Notes under the pieces: generated by a model
What the model saw: the letters and a program-made list of their open reading frames with translations, nothing else
What the model was told of the DNA's origin: nothing
Database searches by the model: none
Shown here: piece after piece, positions 63,173 through 64,000 of the stretch
How the letters are laid out: each line of letters starts with the position of its first letter
Numbering within the stretch: the first letter of the stretch is position 1
Source of the DNA: a virus
Reading direction: 5' to 3' (one strand)
Virus record (IMG/VR): IMGVR_UViG_3300032401_000690
Span: 80,148 to 144,147 of that record
DNA: 64,000 nt
Position numbers and translations under genes: made by a program

Positions 63173-63373
63173 ATGGGAAAGAAAATTGTATGGTTTGAAA
63201 CTTACGTCACAACTTGTAAGTATTTTACAAACTTAACGGACGAAGAGGCGGAACTTTTTGAACAAGATGAAGAAAAATTCTTTGAAGAAGTTGATTTTAG
63301 AGGAAATCAAGATTTGGAATGGGATAAAATTAGTGATGAAACAGAATCAGATTTTAATATTGAGGAGGATTAA
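63173..63373 (+). CDS. Hypothetical acidic protein (66 aa)
   Basis: Short acidic protein (EEAELFEQDEEKFFEEVDF) beginning MGKKIVWFETYVTTC. No motif. Spaced 12 bases after the zinc-ribbon gene and 2 bases before the next gene, so it is probably translated with its neighbours. Function unknown. Confidence 0.6.
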   Translation: MGKKIVWFETYVTTCKYFTNLTDEEAELFEQDEEKFFEEVDFRGNQDLEWDKISDETESDFNIEED

Positions 63374-63375
63374 AT

Positions 63376-63573
63376 ATGACACATAAACAATTTTATATTT
63401 GGTTGGATGGTTATTTAACTGGTAAGTTGGAAGACAAACATATTGCGATTGGACCTATTGTTGAAAAAATGGGTGAAGTTATATCTGACGAACAAAAATG
63501 GATTAATGATTTTACATCGTATCGGAAAATGGAAAAATTAAATCCAATTAAAATTGAGAACTCACCTGAATAA
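63376..63573 (+). CDS. Hypothetical protein (65 aa)
   Basis: Begins MTHKQFYIWLDGYLTGKLEDKHI; the FYIWLDGYL part looks like a small helical protein type found in other phages. It starts 2 bases after the preceding stop. The last codons overlap the terminator that precedes the next gene (63559-63587). Function unknown. Confidence 0.65.
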   Translation: MTHKQFYIWLDGYLTGKLEDKHIAIGPIVEKMGEVISDEQKWINDFTSYRKMEKLNPIKIENSPE

Positions 63574-63587
63574 AGTGGGTTTTTTTT
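63559..63587 (+). terminator. Terminator before the last gene
   Basis: Stem AACTCAC / GTGGGTT (one G-T wobble) with loop CTGAATAAA followed by T7-8. The TAA of the 65-residue gene (63571-63573) lies in the loop. Confidence 0.7.
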
Positions 63588-63588
63588 G

Positions 63589-63596
63589 TATCTTTG
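63589..63596 (+). promoter_or_regulatory. TATCTTTG -7 box upstream of the last gene and repeats
   Basis: TATCTTTG lies 5 bases before the ATG at 63602, identical to the primase box, but without a TTTG at the usual -33 distance. It directly follows a terminator, so it probably starts a new unit that includes the repeat-bearing region. Confidence 0.5.
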
Positions 63597-63601
63597 TGAT
63601 T

Positions 63602-63898
63602 ATGAATAAACAAGGAATTGTATTAAAGTGGTTAAACAAAGAGTTTGGTAATTTAACTCCGGTGGTTAAAAATGATAAAACATTTTATGTTGATAAGGAC
63701 AGATTGCCGTTATTTTACTATTACCAGGATTCAAAAAATAGGTATGTTTATATAAATTACGAAAGAATTTGGGTATTTTTTGAATCCATTTTTGGTCTGA
63801 ATTACTTGCAAACACAGGAGATTCTGAAGGTATGGTTGGGGGAGACCTATAATTTGAGGGGAGTCACACCTAAGTACTTTAAATCTGAATCACTTTAA
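63602..63898 (+). CDS. Hypothetical protein whose C-terminus is encoded by a CRISPR-like repeat
   Basis: I start at 63602 (MNKQGIVLKWLNKEFG); the frame's ATG at 63554 lies upstream of the promoter box. The 98-residue protein has a small alpha/beta appearance (KTFYVDKDRLPLFYYYQDSKN, then YINYERIWVFFES in parts), no motif. Its residues about 78-90 (WLGETYNLRGVTP) are encoded by the first copy of a 36-base repeat that continues outside the gene. Either the repeats grew into the gene or the gene was copied to make the repeat. Function unknown. Confidence 0.65.
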   Translation: MNKQGIVLKWLNKEFGNLTPVVKNDKTFYVDKDRLPLFYYYQDSKNRYVYINYERIWVFFESIFGLNYLQTQEILKVWLGETYNLRGVTPKYFKSESL

Positions 63899-64000
63899 TA
63901 GTTGGAAGAGACCTATAATTTGAGGGGAGTCACACCTAACAATTCAAAGTTCCAATGTGGAATTTCCTGTTGGAAGAGACCTATAATTTGAGGGGAGTCA
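63835..64000. CRISPR. CRISPR-like repeats at the window edge: 36-base repeats, 30- and 32-base spacers
   Basis: Three copies of a 36-base repeat (GTTGGAAGAGACC - TATAATTTGAGGGG - AGTCACACC): 63835-63870 (two changes, AA to GG), 63901-63936 (exact) and 63969-64000 (exact, cut by the window end). Spacers are unlike each other: 63871-63900 and 63937-63968. Both spacers begin TAA, so the repeat may be 39 bases. Repeat length and spacer size match CRISPR arrays, and the ends GTTGGAA and TCACAxC with a GAGGG core resemble type VI-B (Cas13b) repeats as I remember them. No cas gene is in the window. Only two and a part units are visible. Confidence 0.55.

Overview
The window is part of the genome of a large, tailed, contractile (T4-like) bacteriophage whose host is very probably a Bacteroidota bacterium, most likely a flavobacterium. 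The phage assignment rests on T4-type virion genes (tail sheath, tail tube, gp29-size tape measure, gp25 and gp6 baseplate wedge proteins) next to T4-type replication genes (gp32-like SSB, UvsX, FEN-type RNase H, DnaB/gp41-like helicase, DnaG-type primase). The host assignment rests on SprB gliding-adhesin repeats in a tail fibre protein, a DUF5522-like protein, A-rich leaders instead of Shine-Dalgarno sites, and TAnnTTTG promoter boxes in front of two right-end genes. The DNA is strongly AT-rich and almost fully coding; no intergenic stretch exceeds 300 bases. I saw no tRNA or rRNA gene.

Layout: (a) 1-8.6 kb: end of an unidentified gene, a divergent ribbon-helix-helix gene, a very large tail sheath, a Vsr-like homing endonuclease, a HAD phosphatase, the tail tube, and a gp26-like tail assembly gene that appears to be extended by a +1 ribosomal frameshift. 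(b) 8.6-23.4 kb: tape measure, a 1699-residue structural protein with an OmpA-like domain, a LysM/gp53-like protein, a 2189-residue baseplate hub-like protein and two small genes. (c) 23.5-31.2 kb: replication and nucleotide metabolism (SSB, UvsX, RNase H, helicase, B12-dependent ribonucleotide reductase), with a PD-(D/E)XK homing endonuclease between uvsX and RNase H. (d) 31.2-50.8 kb: an HNH endonuclease, a DUF5522-like protein, then a long co-directional baseplate/tail operon (gp25, gp6, a 1743-residue protein with a hydrophobic membrane-like segment, several novel wedge proteins, a PKD protein, another HNH homing endonuclease, a gpI-like protein, a SprB-repeat fibre). (e) 50.8-61 kb: tail fibre and appendage genes made of short glycine-rich repeats or Thr-Pro linkers, then a RuvC-like resolvase and a small inverted fibre operon. 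(f) 61-64 kb: primase, RecB-type nuclease, several small early-type genes, and at the right edge a set of 36-base repeats with 30-32 base spacers that looks like the start of a CRISPR array.

How it fits together: most transcription units on both strands are preceded by an 8-base box, TATTTATA or a one-base variant, usually 3-41 bases before the start codon. It is the reverse complement of the T4 late promoter TATAAATA and is a good candidate for this phage's own promoter class. Several rho-independent terminators sit directly upstream of such boxes, separating sheath, tube, SSB, RNR and baseplate units. The most unusual items are the CRISPR-like repeats whose first copy is inside a coding sequence, the +1 frameshift, the TATTTATA box, the membrane-like segment in a baseplate protein, and reuse of fibre modules in sheath, hub and fibres.
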